This document shows, in pieces, positions 6,895-6,954 of a stretch of 6,954 nt of DNA; within the stretch, counting starts at the first letter, position 1; the number at the start of each line of letters is the position of its first letter. Position numbers and translations under genes: made by a program. A model generated the notes under the pieces. The model ran no database searches and was not told where the DNA came from. It saw only the letters and a program-made list of their open reading frames with translations. Source of the stretch: Spirochaetia bacterium (lineage in GTDB: Bacteria > Spirochaetota > UBA12135); the NCBI GenBank assembly GCA_003497555.1, contig DNNS01000611.1, positions 1 through 6,954 on the forward strand, given 5' to 3'.

Positions 6895-6954
6895 GTATCG
6901 AAAATATTTTCTATAAAATAAATTATAAAAATATAAATATTAAAGGAGAAGACA
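6891..6954 (+). CDS. Possible start of a further ORF, cut by the window edge
   Basis: ATG at 6891 overlaps the TGA of the beta-helix gene by 4 nt (ATGA), with GGGGA at 6881-6885 giving 5-nt spacing. The frame stays open for 21 codons to the end of the window (begins MSIENIFYKINYK). The overlap is typical of translational coupling. Against this, the stretch is extremely AT-rich and contains a strong Shine-Dalgarno near its end, which suggests it is merely the spacer before another gene. Too short for any family call. Confidence 0.35.
   Translation, partial: MSIENIFYKINYKNINIKGED
6942..6948 (+). promoter_or_regulatory. Strong Shine-Dalgarno for a gene starting at or just past the right edge
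   Basis: AAAGGAG is the best ribosome-binding match in the window. The last bases, AAGACA, would place a start codon 5 nt downstream if the A at 6954 begins an ATG. If so, a next gene in the same direction continues the cluster, and the AT-rich 6895-6941 stretch is its leader. Confidence 0.5.

Overview
The window holds four protein genes, all on the + strand, packed with short gaps: a 5'-truncated glycoside hydrolase (1-1092), an AraC-family regulator (1101-1931), a secreted multidomain surface protein with DUF2341, LamG and PKD-like domains (2133-4508), and a GH55/pectate-lyase-superfamily twin beta-helix protein (4582-6894). At the right edge either a further ORF starts in a 4-nt overlap (6891) or a gene starts just past the window behind a strong ribosome-binding site. 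I saw no RNA genes, insertion sequences, CRISPR arrays or phage genes.

The layout looks like a small carbohydrate-utilisation locus. One enzyme is of the (alpha/alpha)6-toroid type related to GH63/GH37. The other is a beta-helix protein of a type that cleaves or binds beta-glucan or uronic-acid polymers. A sensory regulator sits among them, and a secreted adhesin-like protein could bind glycan outside the cell. The first two genes are 8 nt apart and probably share a transcript. The 201-bp gap before the secreted protein is the largest intergenic region. It holds the only plausible regulatory signals: a weak sigma70-like promoter, an imperfect direct repeat over it, and an 8-bp perfect inverted repeat just upstream of the chosen start. 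The 73-bp gap before the beta-helix gene shows a good Shine-Dalgarno but no clear promoter or terminator.

The organism is a bacterium, probably with a Gram-negative-type envelope. DUF2341 plus LamG plus a C-terminal FlgD-like Ig domain, next to sugar-cleaving enzymes and an AraC regulator, is a combination I associate with the PVC group (Lentisphaerota, Kiritimatiellota) or with Elusimicrobiota/Omnitrophota-like lineages. That is an inference from architecture and moderate-to-low GC; no marker gene is present. No wholly new system is evident. The most notable points are the absence of any export signal and the high cysteine count in the beta-helix enzyme, the catalysis-free architecture of the secreted protein, and the inverted repeat in its leader.
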